Assembly: GCA_945862455.1 (NCBI GenBank)
Contig: CAMAXU010000012.1
Location: 1-49,288 of the forward strand
Reading direction: 5' to 3'
Source: Rickettsia typhi
Lineage (GTDB): Bacteria; Pseudomonadota; Alphaproteobacteria; Rickettsiales; UBA1997
DNA length: 49,288 nucleotides
The notes beneath the pieces are model-generated. The model had not been told where the DNA came from and searched no databases. It saw nothing but the letters and a program-made list of their open reading frames with translations. Positions 25,789 to 33,619 of this stretch are shown here, one piece after another (within the stretch, counting starts at the first letter, position 1; each line of letters begins with the position of its first letter). Both the position numbers and the translations under genes were made by a program.

Positions 25789-26859
25789 ATGGTTGGTCCT
25801 TTGAAAAAAATATTAACAATCGGAATTATTGGCGGCGGACAGCTCGGACGCATGACTTGTTTTTATGCGCATAAAATGGGTTTTCGCACTGTCGTGTTCA
25901 CCGATCAAGAAAATTCGCCCGCTAGTTTTGTAACTAATGAAGTTATTATTGCTGATTATTCGAACGAAGAAGCTTTAAAAAAATTCGCTGCCAAAATTGA
26001 TATTGCTACTTTTGAATTTGAAAATATTCCCTGCGAAGCGATTGAATTTTTGTCTTCGCAAGTTGAGGTTTGTCCAAATGCGCAAGTTTTAAAAGTTACG
26101 CAACATCGTATTTTAGAGAAAAATTTCTTGAATTCTATAGGCGTAAAAACTGCTGAATATTTTGAAATCAGAAGTCTTGAAACTTTGCAGGAAGGTTTAA
26201 AAAAATTCGGTAAAGCCATTTTAAAAACTGCGACAATGGGTTATGATGGCAAAGGACAATTTGTTTTGAAAAATGCTAAAGAAGCTGAAAATGCTTGGGA
26301 TCAAGCTCGGAATCACAAATTAATTTTAGAAAAATTTTGTCCCTTTAATTCCGAAATTTCAGTTATTGTTGCGCGTTCAAAAAATAATGAAATCGCGGTT
26401 TACGAGCCATTGACCAACATTCATAAAAATAGCATTTTGGATGAAAGTATTTATCCAGCAAAAATTTCAGAAGAACTAAAAATAAAAGCGCAGGAAGTTG
26501 CGAAAAAAATTATTGAAAAACTCGATTTAATCGGAGTTTTGGCGGTAGAATTTTTTGTAATGGAAAATGAATTATTGGTGAATGAATTGGCGCCGCGACC
26601 ACATAATTCAGGTCATTTTTCGATGGATGCTGCAATTACTTCGCAATTTGAACAATTAATCCGTGCAATTACAGGAATGACGCTTGGTTCAACCGAATTT
26701 CACTCGCACGGTTATATGAAAAATTTAATCGGTGATGAAGCGCAGGATTTGGAAAAATTTTATCAAAATCCGCGTGCAAAAATTCATCTTTACGGAAAAG
26801 AAAAAATTGCCGATGGAAGAAAAATGGGTCACGTAAATTTATTAAATTCAAAACACTAA
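25789..26859 (+). CDS. purK: N5-carboxyaminoimidazole ribonucleotide synthase
   Basis: 356 residues of the ATP-grasp family. PurK carboxylates AIR using ATP and bicarbonate in purine synthesis. IGIIGGGQLGRMTCFYA is the N-terminal signature. ATFEFENIP, KTATMGYDGKGQFVL (ATP loop), the metal-binding VEFFVMENELLVNELAPRPH and NSGHFSMDA follow. The ATG at 25789 fits the promoter; a TTG at 25801 is possible. purE, its usual upstream partner, is not here. speB follows 3 bp later, so the two are co-transcribed. Confidence 0.95.
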   Translation: MVGPLKKILTIGIIGGGQLGRMTCFYAHKMGFRTVVFTDQENSPASFVTNEVIIADYSNEEALKKFAAKIDIATFEFENIPCEAIEFLSSQVEVCPNAQVLKVTQHRILEKNFLNSIGVKTAEYFEIRSLETLQEGLKKFGKAILKTATMGYDGKGQFVLKNAKEAENAWDQARNHKLILEKFCPFNSEISVIVARSKNNEIAVYEPLTNIHKNSILDESIYPAKISEELKIKAQEVAKKIIEKLDLIGVLAVEFFVMENELLVNELAPRPHNSGHFSMDAAITSQFEQLIRAITGMTLGSTEFHSHGYMKNLIGDEAQDLEKFYQNPRAKIHLYGKEKIADGRKMGHVNLLNSKH

Positions 26860-26862
26860 AAA

Positions 26863-27816
26863 ATGACAAAAGCAAAAACTTCTGTAAAAAAAGCGTCGCC
26901 TAAATCAGCTCTTCCCGACTTAAAATTATTGCCGCAAAAAAATGGCTTTCTTGGTGTCGAAGAAAAATATTTAGCTTCTCAAGATGACGCTAAAGTTGTG
27001 GTTGTTCCCTTCGGTTTAGAAAAATCAGTTAGTTATGGCGGCGGTACAAAAAACGGGCCGAAAGCAATAATCAAGGCTTCTTGGCAAGTTGAGCTTTTTG
27101 ACGAAGAATTTTGGTGCGAAGCTTTTCGTCATTACGGTGTAGTTACAATGAAAGAGCCAGAAATTGATCGTTCTTCAGTGGCAAATTCATTAAAACAATT
27201 AGAAAAAATCACTCAACAAATTCTGGATGCCGGAAAATTTCCGTTAATTTTAGGCGGCGAGCATTCAATAACTGCGGGATCAATTCGTCCTTTCGTAAAA
27301 AAATATCCTGATTTAGCGATTTTGCATTTTGATGCTCATGCTGATTTGCGCGATGGTTTTGATGGCGAACATTATTCGCATGCAGCCGCGCTTCGTCGTG
27401 TGATGGATAATCCGATTTCAACTTTGATTTCATGCGGAATTAGAAATATTTCTGCCAGTGAAATTCCTTATTTAGAAGCTAATCGTCATCGTATCACAAT
27501 TCATTACGGCAAAGATCGTAGGTCTTGGGATCCGAAAAAAATTGTTGCGCCACTAAAAGGTCGTCCAGTTTTTTTGACTTTTGATCTTGATGGTTTTGAT
27601 TCAAGTTTAATGCAAGCGACCGGAACGCCAGAACCCGGTGGCGTAATGTGGGAAGATGCTTTGGATATTATTCGTGAAGCCAGCAAAATTTCAAATATTG
27701 TTGGTGCAGATGTGGTGGAATTAGCACCGGTGAAAGCGCTTCATTCCTGTGATTTTTTGTCAGCGAAATTGTGCTATAAAATTTTATCTTATGCGTTTTT
27801 GAATCGTAAAAAATAG
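26863..27816 (+). CDS. speB: Agmatinase-like ureohydrolase (SpeB family)
   Basis: 317 residues. The Mn-binding motifs of the arginase/agmatinase family are all present: GGEHSIT, HFDAHADLRDGFDG and TFDLDGFDSS, with the C-terminal ADVVELAP. SFGL-type start VVPFGLEKSVSYGGGTKNGP is agmatinase-like. The expected product is putrescine plus urea from agmatine, feeding the decarboxylase/DHS-like polyamine route at 38891-41277. Guanidino-acid hydrolases share these motifs, so the exact substrate is uncertain. A Lys-rich leader of about 15 residues precedes the domain. Confidence 0.85.
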   Translation: MTKAKTSVKKASPKSALPDLKLLPQKNGFLGVEEKYLASQDDAKVVVVPFGLEKSVSYGGGTKNGPKAIIKASWQVELFDEEFWCEAFRHYGVVTMKEPEIDRSSVANSLKQLEKITQQILDAGKFPLILGGEHSITAGSIRPFVKKYPDLAILHFDAHADLRDGFDGEHYSHAAALRRVMDNPISTLISCGIRNISASEIPYLEANRHRITIHYGKDRRSWDPKKIVAPLKGRPVFLTFDLDGFDSSLMQATGTPEPGGVMWEDALDIIREASKISNIVGADVVELAPVKALHSCDFLSAKLCYKILSYAFLNRKK

Positions 27817-27871
27817 ATTTGCCAACTTTCGTTTTTCAAGATCTATATAATAATTTAAACTGCCGTCGAAC

Positions 27872-28906
27872 ATGATCAAAAAATCCGACTCTCTTTATAC
27901 AATCGATGGCATTGAGATCAAGCGCGGACAGCGCCTCCGCGTTAATATCGACATGGGCAGCATTTACGATTTCACCGATGTTAAAATGCCAGTAGAAGTT
28001 ATTCGTGGCAAAAAAGATGGACCAACACTTTTTGTTTCCTCCACAATTCACGGTGATGAAATTAACGGCATTGAAATAACGCGCCGCTTGCTTGATTCTG
28101 AAGCGATCAAAAATATTTGCGGCATGTTGATCGTAATTCCAATCGTAAATATTTTTGGTTTTAATGATCGTTCGCGTTATTTGCCTGATCGTCGTGATTT
28201 AAATCGTTGCTTCCCTGGCTTAAAAAGCGGCTCACTTACTTCGCAATTGGCTTATAAATTTATGCAGGAAATCGTTTTAAAATCTGATTTCGGAATTGAT
28301 TTACACACTGGCGCATTTCATCGCTGCAATTATCCGCAAATTCGCGCTGATATTTCTGACAAAGTAACTCTTAACCTCGCTAAAGTTTTTGGTGCGCCGG
28401 TTTTAATTGGATCGAACTTGCGCGACGGATCTTTGCGTGCCGCAGTTACGCAAGCTAATATTCCGATGATTTTATTTGAAGCTGGAGAAGCACTGCGCTT
28501 TGATGAAGCGAGTATTAAAATTGGCGTTGATGGCATTTTAAATGTAATGCATGAAATTGGCATGATTAAAGCTAAGTCGAAAAAAGTGATAAATAAAAAA
28601 GTCTTTATTGCCCTTTCAAGTTCATGGGTTCGCGCACCTCACAGCGGAATTCATATCGCGCATCGTAAGTTAGGCGAGTTGGTAAAAAAAGGCGATGTGT
28701 TAGGAGAAATTTCAAATCCAATGGGCGATCACAAAACTCAAGTAAAAGCGCATGAAACCGGAATAATTATTGGAAAGTCAATGTTGCCTTTAGCGAATAA
28801 AGGCGATGCTTTATTCCATATTACCTGTGAAAAACAAAATGAAAAATTAATGACGCAAAATCAAATGCATGAACATTTTGAGAATGTTGATCCGGTGAAT
28901 ATTTAA
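27872..28906 (+). CDS. Succinylglutamate desuccinylase/aspartoacylase-family zinc hydrolase
   Basis: 344 residues. The M14-like zinc site shows HGDEINGIE (His and Glu ligands) and the later His in GIDLHTGA, and the catalytic Glu is probably in LFEAGEA. DRSRYLPDRRDLNRCFPG is typical of the AstE/AspA-related subgroup often encoded with RimK-like ligases, but no ligase is beside it. The C-terminal part (about 255-320) forms a beta-barrel-like end with APHSGIHIAH. The substrate is unknown. A TATAAT at 27846-27851 could be the -10 of its own promoter. Confidence 0.8.
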   Translation: MIKKSDSLYTIDGIEIKRGQRLRVNIDMGSIYDFTDVKMPVEVIRGKKDGPTLFVSSTIHGDEINGIEITRRLLDSEAIKNICGMLIVIPIVNIFGFNDRSRYLPDRRDLNRCFPGLKSGSLTSQLAYKFMQEIVLKSDFGIDLHTGAFHRCNYPQIRADISDKVTLNLAKVFGAPVLIGSNLRDGSLRAAVTQANIPMILFEAGEALRFDEASIKIGVDGILNVMHEIGMIKAKSKKVINKKVFIALSSSWVRAPHSGIHIAHRKLGELVKKGDVLGEISNPMGDHKTQVKAHETGIIIGKSMLPLANKGDALFHITCEKQNEKLMTQNQMHEHFENVDPVNI

Positions 28907-28944
28907 CAAAACTACGTCTCATGAAATTTTTGCAATTTCCCAAG

Positions 28945-28980
28945 TTGCTTTTTATTTTTGAAAGCCTACTTTGCCGCGCC
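28945..28980 (+). promoter_or_regulatory. Promoter with GC-rich discriminator for atpHAG
   Basis: TTGCTT (28945-28950), 16 bp, TACTTT (28967-28972), then GCCGCGCC. It lies 63 bp before atpH in a 136-bp gap. Same layout as the promoters at 17900, 25737, 38700 and 44965. Confidence 0.7.
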
Positions 28981-29042
28981 TCTAAATTCAGGATGTCTTC
29001 ACATAGAGAATTTTTCCAAAATTCAAATATTATACAAACCAA

Positions 29043-29591
29043 ATGCCAAGAGCTTCTGTTATTGCCAAAAATTATGCGAAAGCTCTGTTTGTCGCGGCCA
29101 AAAAAAGCAACTCGGTTGATAAGGTCGCTGCAGAGCTGGAAGTTTTTAAACAAAACTTCAGCACTAGTTTCGCAAATGAATTAAAAAATCCAGTCATTGC
29201 CAAAAATGATTTGGTAAGAATTATTCAAGAAGTTACCCAAAAATTTGGGTTAGGAGCTTTGACTTCTAACTTCTTTGCATCAATTGTGCGCAATAGAAGA
29301 TTGAACTTGTTCCCGGAAATTTACGAAGAATTTTCTCGTATCGTAAAATTACAAAAAAATATTTTGGAAGTTGAGGTTATCACCGCCGTAAAATCTGCTC
29401 AAACTCAGATTGAGCGCTTGAAAACATTGATCGAAAAAAAATATCCGGGCAAAATCGTTTCTATTAAAGAAACTGTTAAGGAAGAAATTTTAGGTGGTTT
29501 TCAAGTGAAAGTTGGTTCTGAGATCATCGATGCCAGTTTAAAAAATCAGCTTGCCAGTATAGGCAAAGAGTGCCTCGCGGCCATTAATTAA
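29043..29591 (+). CDS. atpH: ATP synthase F1 delta subunit
   Basis: 182 residues, normal length. AKNYAKALFVAAKKSNSVDK is the N-terminal helical domain that binds the alpha-subunit crown. VEVITAVKSAQTQIERLKTL and the C-terminal GGFQVKVGSEIIDASLKNQL are conserved. The subunit links F1 to the peripheral stalk. First gene of the atpH-atpA-atpG unit; the beta and epsilon genes are 13 kb away. Confidence 0.95.
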   Translation: MPRASVIAKNYAKALFVAAKKSNSVDKVAAELEVFKQNFSTSFANELKNPVIAKNDLVRIIQEVTQKFGLGALTSNFFASIVRNRRLNLFPEIYEEFSRIVKLQKNILEVEVITAVKSAQTQIERLKTLIEKKYPGKIVSIKETVKEEILGGFQVKVGSEIIDASLKNQLASIGKECLAAIN

Positions 29592-29625
29592 TTTTTAATT
29601 TTAACAATAATAATCAAAACTAGTC

Positions 29626-31221
29626 ATGGAATTTAAAGTTGAAGAATTTTCCAGTATTCTGCAAAAAAGCATCGAGAACTTTCAAAGCGCCGCAGAACTT
29701 AAAGAAGTTGGTGAAGTAGTAAAAGTTGGTGATGGTATCGCCAAAGTTTATGGTCTTGATAATGTGCAGGCGGGTGAACTTGTTGAGTTCGAATCTGGCG
29801 TGAAAGGAATGGCGCTAAACCTTGAAACTGACAATGTAGGTATCGTAGTTTTTGGCGATGCTCAAAAAATTAAAGAAGGTTCTTCAGTTAAAAGAACTGG
29901 TAAAATTGTGGAAGTTCCGGTTGGAAAAGGTTTGCTCGGACGCGTTATTGACGCTCTTGGAAACCCAATTGACGGTAAAGGTCCGCTTACAAATGTTGAA
30001 AATCGTCGCGTAGAAATTAAAGCACCAGGAATCATCGCCCGTCAATCAGTTTCTGAGCCAATGCAAACTGGCATTAAAGCTATTGACAGCTTGATCCCAA
30101 TCGGGCGTGGTCAACGCGAACTTATCATTGGTGATCGTCAAACTGGTAAAACTGCAATCGTTCTTGATGCTTTTATCAACCAAGCGAAAGCTCATGAAGA
30201 AGGCGACGAAAAGAAAAAATTATATTGTATTTACGTTGCAATTGGACAAAAGCGCTCAACTGTAGCTCAAATCGTTAAAACTTTGGAAGAAGCGGGCGCC
30301 ATGAAATATTCGGTTGTAGTTTCTGCAACTGCTTCAGAAGCTGCGGCATTACAATTTTTCGCTCCATATACCGGTTGCACGGTTGGTGAATTTTTCCGCG
30401 ATAACGGAATGCACGCTTTAGTTGCTTATGATGATTTAAGTAAACACGCGGTTTCTTATCGCGAGATGTCACTTCTACTACGTCGTCCACCAGGACGCGA
30501 AGCTTACCCGGGAGACGTTTTCTATGTTCACTCTCGTTTGCTTGAACGCGCTGCTAAAATGTCAGATGAAATGGGCGGTGGATCACTAACTGCGCTTCCA
30601 ATCATCGAAACTCAAGCTGGTGACGTTTCTGCTTATATTCCAACTAACGTGATTTCGATCACTGACGGACAAATTTTCCTAGAAACTGAACTTTTCTACA
30701 AAGGTATTAAACCGGCGGTAAACGTTGGTTTGTCTGTATCTCGCGTAGGATCAGCTGCTCAAACCAAAGCGATGAAACAAGTTGCGGGAACAATCAAGCT
30801 TGACTTGGCGCAATTCCGTGAACTTGAAGCTTTCGCTCAATTCGGTTCAGATTTAGACGCCGCAACCCAAAAATTGCTTGATAAAGGCCGTAAATTAACT
30901 GAATTATTGAAACAAAACCAATATTCGCCAATGGGTTTCGAAGAGCAAGTTGCCTCGATCTATGTTGGTGTTAAAGGCTACTTGGATAAAGTTCCGGCGA
31001 AAGAAGTGGTAAAATTTGAAACTGAATTTTTACGCAAATTACATTCTTCACATCCGGAAATTCTAGCTTCAATCAAACAAGAGCAAAAAATTACTGACAC
31101 GAATGAAGCGGCATTGAAAAAAGTAATCGAAGAATTTCTTTCGATCTTTTTAAATCACGCACCGGCAAACAGTTTCGACCATGCTGGACTTTCTGACAGA
31201 CTTGCTCACGATCAAAGTTAA
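29626..31221 (+). CDS. atpA: ATP synthase F1 alpha subunit
   Basis: 531 residues, about 20 longer than usual because of the C-terminal end. Walker A is GDRQTGKT, and [21 protein letters not shown] and [30 protein letters not shown] are the core. The arginine finger is in [13 protein letters not shown]. Alpha forms the non-catalytic nucleotide sites of the F1 hexamer. It lies 34 bp after atpH and 2 bp before atpG. Confidence 0.98.
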   Translation: MEFKVEEFSSILQKSIENFQSAAELKEVGEVVKVGDGIAKVYGLDNVQAGELVEFESGVKGMALNLETDNVGIVVFGDAQKIKEGSSVKRTGKIVEVPVGKGLLGRVIDALGNPIDGKGPLTNVENRRVEIKAPGIIARQSVSEPMQTGIKAIDSLIPIGRGQRELIIGDRQTGKTAIVLDAFINQAKAHEEGDEKKKLYCIYVAIGQKRSTVAQIVKTLEEAGAMKYSVVVSATASEAAALQFFAPYTGCTVGEFFRDNGMHALVAYDDLSKHAVSYREMSLLLRRPPGREAYPGDVFYVHSRLLERAAKMSDEMGGGSLTALPIIETQAGDVSAYIPTNVISITDGQIFLETELFYKGIKPAVNVGLSVSRVGSAAQTKAMKQVAGTIKLDLAQFRELEAFAQFGSDLDAATQKLLDKGRKLTELLKQNQYSPMGFEEQVASIYVGVKGYLDKVPAKEVVKFETEFLRKLHSSHPEILASIKQEQKITDTNEAALKKVIEEFLSIFLNHAPANSFDHAGLSDRLAHDQS

Positions 31222-31223
31222 AA

Positions 31224-32111
31224 ATGGCTAATTTAAAAACTCTTAAAACCAGAATTAAATCGGTCAAATCAACGCAAAAAATGACCAAAGCCATGAAAAT
31301 GGTGGCGGCGTCGCGTTTGAAAAAAGCCAAACAAGCGGTTGAAGCTTCTCGTCCATATGCTGAAAAAATTCAGGATATGATTGAGAGTCTTGCTTCAAAC
31401 ATAGCGGTGCGCGGCAATTTGAGCGAAAAATTTCCACTTCTTACCGGTAAAGAAAAAAATCATACTCATTTAGTTATAGTTTTTTCTTCTGACCGTGGTT
31501 TGTGCGGCGGCTTAAACAGCGCGACTGTAAAAATGACTAAACTTCGCATTAATCAATTAATCGCCGAAGGTCGTGAAGTAAAAATTTATTGCGTGGGCAG
31601 GAAAGCTTACGAGCAGTTGAAATCAGCTTACGGTGATAAAATAATTGACCATTCTTTTGGTGTTTTTAAAGGTCTGATCGATTTTAAAACTGCTCAAGAT
31701 TTAGCCGAAAAATTTACCGAACTCTACAACCAAGGTGTTTTTGATATTGGTGAAGTGATTTACAGCAAGTTCAAATCAGCAATCGCGCAAGAGCAGATCA
31801 ATAAACAAATTATTCCGGCTCAAATTAAATTTGATGCTGCGCAAGCAAATTTGGAATCGCCTTTAAGCTATGAACCAAGCGAAGAAGAAGTTTTGACTGA
31901 ATTATTGCCAAAAAATTTGGCGATGCAGATTTACAACGAATTGCTTGAAAATAGTGCTTCAGAACAAGGTGCAAGAATGGCAGCGATGGAAGCTGCAAGT
32001 ACAAATGCTGGTAAAATGATCAAAGGTTTGACGTTGGTTTATAACAGAACTCGTCAGGCTAACATTACGAAAGAATTGATCGATATTATTTCGGGTGCGA
32101 ATACTATCTAG
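31224..32111 (+). CDS. atpG: ATP synthase F1 gamma subunit
   Basis: 295 residues. ANLKTLKTRIKSVKSTQKMT and AMKMVAASRLKKAKQAVEASRPYA form the long N-terminal rotor helix, FSSDRGLCGGLNS is the central signature, and RMAAMEAASTNAGKMI is the C-terminal helix. Gamma is the rotating shaft. Its stop is 3 bp before hairpin element copy 3 and is followed by a terminator, so the F1 operon ends here without atpD and atpC. Confidence 0.97.
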   Translation: MANLKTLKTRIKSVKSTQKMTKAMKMVAASRLKKAKQAVEASRPYAEKIQDMIESLASNIAVRGNLSEKFPLLTGKEKNHTHLVIVFSSDRGLCGGLNSATVKMTKLRINQLIAEGREVKIYCVGRKAYEQLKSAYGDKIIDHSFGVFKGLIDFKTAQDLAEKFTELYNQGVFDIGEVIYSKFKSAIAQEQINKQIIPAQIKFDAAQANLESPLSYEPSEEEVLTELLPKNLAMQIYNELLENSASEQGARMAAMEAASTNAGKMIKGLTLVYNRTRQANITKELIDIISGANTI

Positions 32112-32114
32112 TCT

Positions 32115-32273
32115 ATACCAAATTAACTATCTCTTGATAGCCATAACTTTGTCTTTTTGGTAAAAATTTGCTCAGAAAATGACGCTGTATCACTTGATAC
32201 AACTTGCATTTCCAGTCGCAATTTTTCCTCAAAAAACTTCGTTAGCGCTATCAAGAGATAGTTAATTTGGTAT
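32115..32273. repeat. ATACC long-hairpin element, copy 3 (inverted)
   Basis: 159 bp in the orientation opposite to copies 1 and 2: GTAAAAATTTGCTC comes first and GTCGCAATTTTTCCTC second. Terminal arms pair perfectly. One inner arm differs (ACAACTTGCATT). It begins 3 bp after the atpG stop and ends just before a terminator. Confidence 0.93.
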
Positions 32274-32280
32274 AAGATTC

Positions 32281-32339
32281 TAGGTCGTCGAGACGCTGGT
32301 GGAAAAATCCAGTTTTCGTCTCGACGACCTAATTTTTTT
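32281..32339 (+). terminator. Intrinsic terminator of the atpHAG operon
   Basis: TAGGTCGTCGAGACG (32281-32295) pairs with CGTCTCGACGACCTA (32317-32331). Inside, CTGG and CCAG extend the stem after a small asymmetric bulge. A run of seven T follows (32333-32339). The AGGTCGTCGAG core resembles short repeats at 14964 and 46831. Confidence 0.85.
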
Positions 32340-32377
32340 GCGTTTATAAATTAAAAAGAATCACCTTCTGCAAATAA

Positions 32378-33112
32378 ATGCAAAATCTCTCCGAACAAAA
32401 TCTCTGGCTCAACATCGATAAACCAATCGGAATTTCCTCTGCCCGCGCTGTTGCAATTGTTAAAAGAATCACCGGAGCTAAAAAAGTTGGACATGGCGGA
32501 ACGCTTGATCCATTTGCTTCAGGCATACTTCCAATTGCCATTAACAAAGCCACTAAAACCAGCGAAGCTTTAATGGGCGCGCGCAAAAAATATGGTTTTC
32601 GTATTACTTGGGGTGAATTTCGCGATACTGATGATGTTGAAGGCGTGGTTACTGAATCAAATTCTTTAAGACCCACAAATGCTCAAATAATTGCGGTTCT
32701 GCCTTTTTTTATTGGCAAGATAAAACAAGTTCCTTCGCGTTTTTCTGCCATCAAAATTAATGGTCAACGCGCTTATGATTTGGCTCGTCAAAATATTGAA
32801 TTTGAAATTAAAGAACGTGAAGTTGAAATTTATTCCCTGAAATTAATTTCGAACAATAACGAGTTCGCTGAGTTCGAACTTGAATGCTCCAAAGGCACTT
32901 ATATTCGTACAATTTCACGTGATATTTCTAAGAAAATTGGAGTTTGCGGATATGTTTCTGTGCTTACTCGTTTAATGGTTGGCAAATTCCATTACGAAAA
33001 AAGAATTTCGCTTGACCTCTTAAAACTGGTTGTTAGTTATGGCGGTCGTTTTTCGGATGGATCGCTGCTATCATTGCAGGATGTCCTTGTAGATTTCAAC
33101 CAAGCTGGATGA
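32378..33112 (+). CDS. truB: tRNA pseudouridine(55) synthase
   Basis: 244 residues. It makes pseudouridine 55 in the T loop of tRNAs. NLWLNIDKPIGISSARAVA and VGHGGTLDPFASGILPIAI, with the catalytic Asp in GTLDP, are diagnostic. QVPSRFSAIKINGQRAYDLAR and CSKGTYIRTISRDI follow. The truB-rpsO-pnp order is the common bacterial one; rbfA and infB, usually upstream, are absent. The protein is shorter than E. coli TruB because it lacks most of the C-terminal PUA-like domain. Confidence 0.95.
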   Translation: MQNLSEQNLWLNIDKPIGISSARAVAIVKRITGAKKVGHGGTLDPFASGILPIAINKATKTSEALMGARKKYGFRITWGEFRDTDDVEGVVTESNSLRPTNAQIIAVLPFFIGKIKQVPSRFSAIKINGQRAYDLARQNIEFEIKEREVEIYSLKLISNNNEFAEFELECSKGTYIRTISRDISKKIGVCGYVSVLTRLMVGKFHYEKRISLDLLKLVVSYGGRFSDGSLLSLQDVLVDFNQAG

Positions 33113-33114
33113 TC

Positions 33115-33245
33115 TATACCCAAACTGATTGAAGAAGTCGATTTTAAAAAAACCAAAATCTATTGCGGATGCAGCGATTCATTCGCTGCGTAGCAATTCA
33201 AAATTTGCCAAATTCGACATAAGTCGAATTTGATTAATCAGCTGA
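33115..33245 (+). promoter_or_regulatory. Structured region between truB and rpsO
   Basis: Nested inverted repeats: CTGATT (33125-33130) with AATCAG (33236-33241); ATTGC/GCAAT around GCAGCGA-TTCAT-TCGCTGC (33163-33197); and a perfect 10-bp hairpin CAAATTCGAC-ATAA-GTCGAATTTG (33209-33232). It begins CTATACCC, reminiscent of the ATACC elements. It may be the rpsO leader, where S15 autoregulates in many bacteria, or another palindromic insert. I see no defined S15 pseudoknot. Confidence 0.5.
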
Positions 33246-33313
33246 AAAATAGTTTTCTAAAAGTCTCGCTTAGGTCCTTCTGGTTTAAGCATAATTTAAA
33301 TTCATTGTAAAAA

Positions 33314-33583
33314 ATGTCACTTCTTACCAAATCAAAAAAAGAAATTGTTGCCTCTTTTGCTCAAAGCAAAACTGATACCGGATCTGTTGAAGTTCAATGC
33401 GCCCTTATGACTGGCCAAATTGAAAGCCTTACCGAGCACCTTAAAATCCACAAAAAAGATTTCTCTTCGAGAAGAGGATTATTAATTCTTGTTGGAAAAA
33501 GAAGAAGTTTGCTTGATTACCTAAAAGCTAACTCGGTTGAGCGCTACGAAAATCTTATCAAAAAATTAGAAATCAGAAAGTAA
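33314..33583 (+). CDS. rpsO: 30S ribosomal protein S15
   Basis: 89 residues, standard. KSKKEIVASFAQSKTDTGSV, VQCALMTGQIESLTEHLKIHKKDFSSRRGLL and VGKRRSLLDYL are the 16S rRNA-binding core of S15. It is followed 36 bp later by pnp, the conserved rpsO-pnp pair. Confidence 0.97.
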   Translation: MSLLTKSKKEIVASFAQSKTDTGSVEVQCALMTGQIESLTEHLKIHKKDFSSRRGLLILVGKRRSLLDYLKANSVERYENLIKKLEIRK

Positions 33584-33619
33584 ACCGATCCTTAAATTAA
33601 TTAATCAAAAGCTGAAAAT

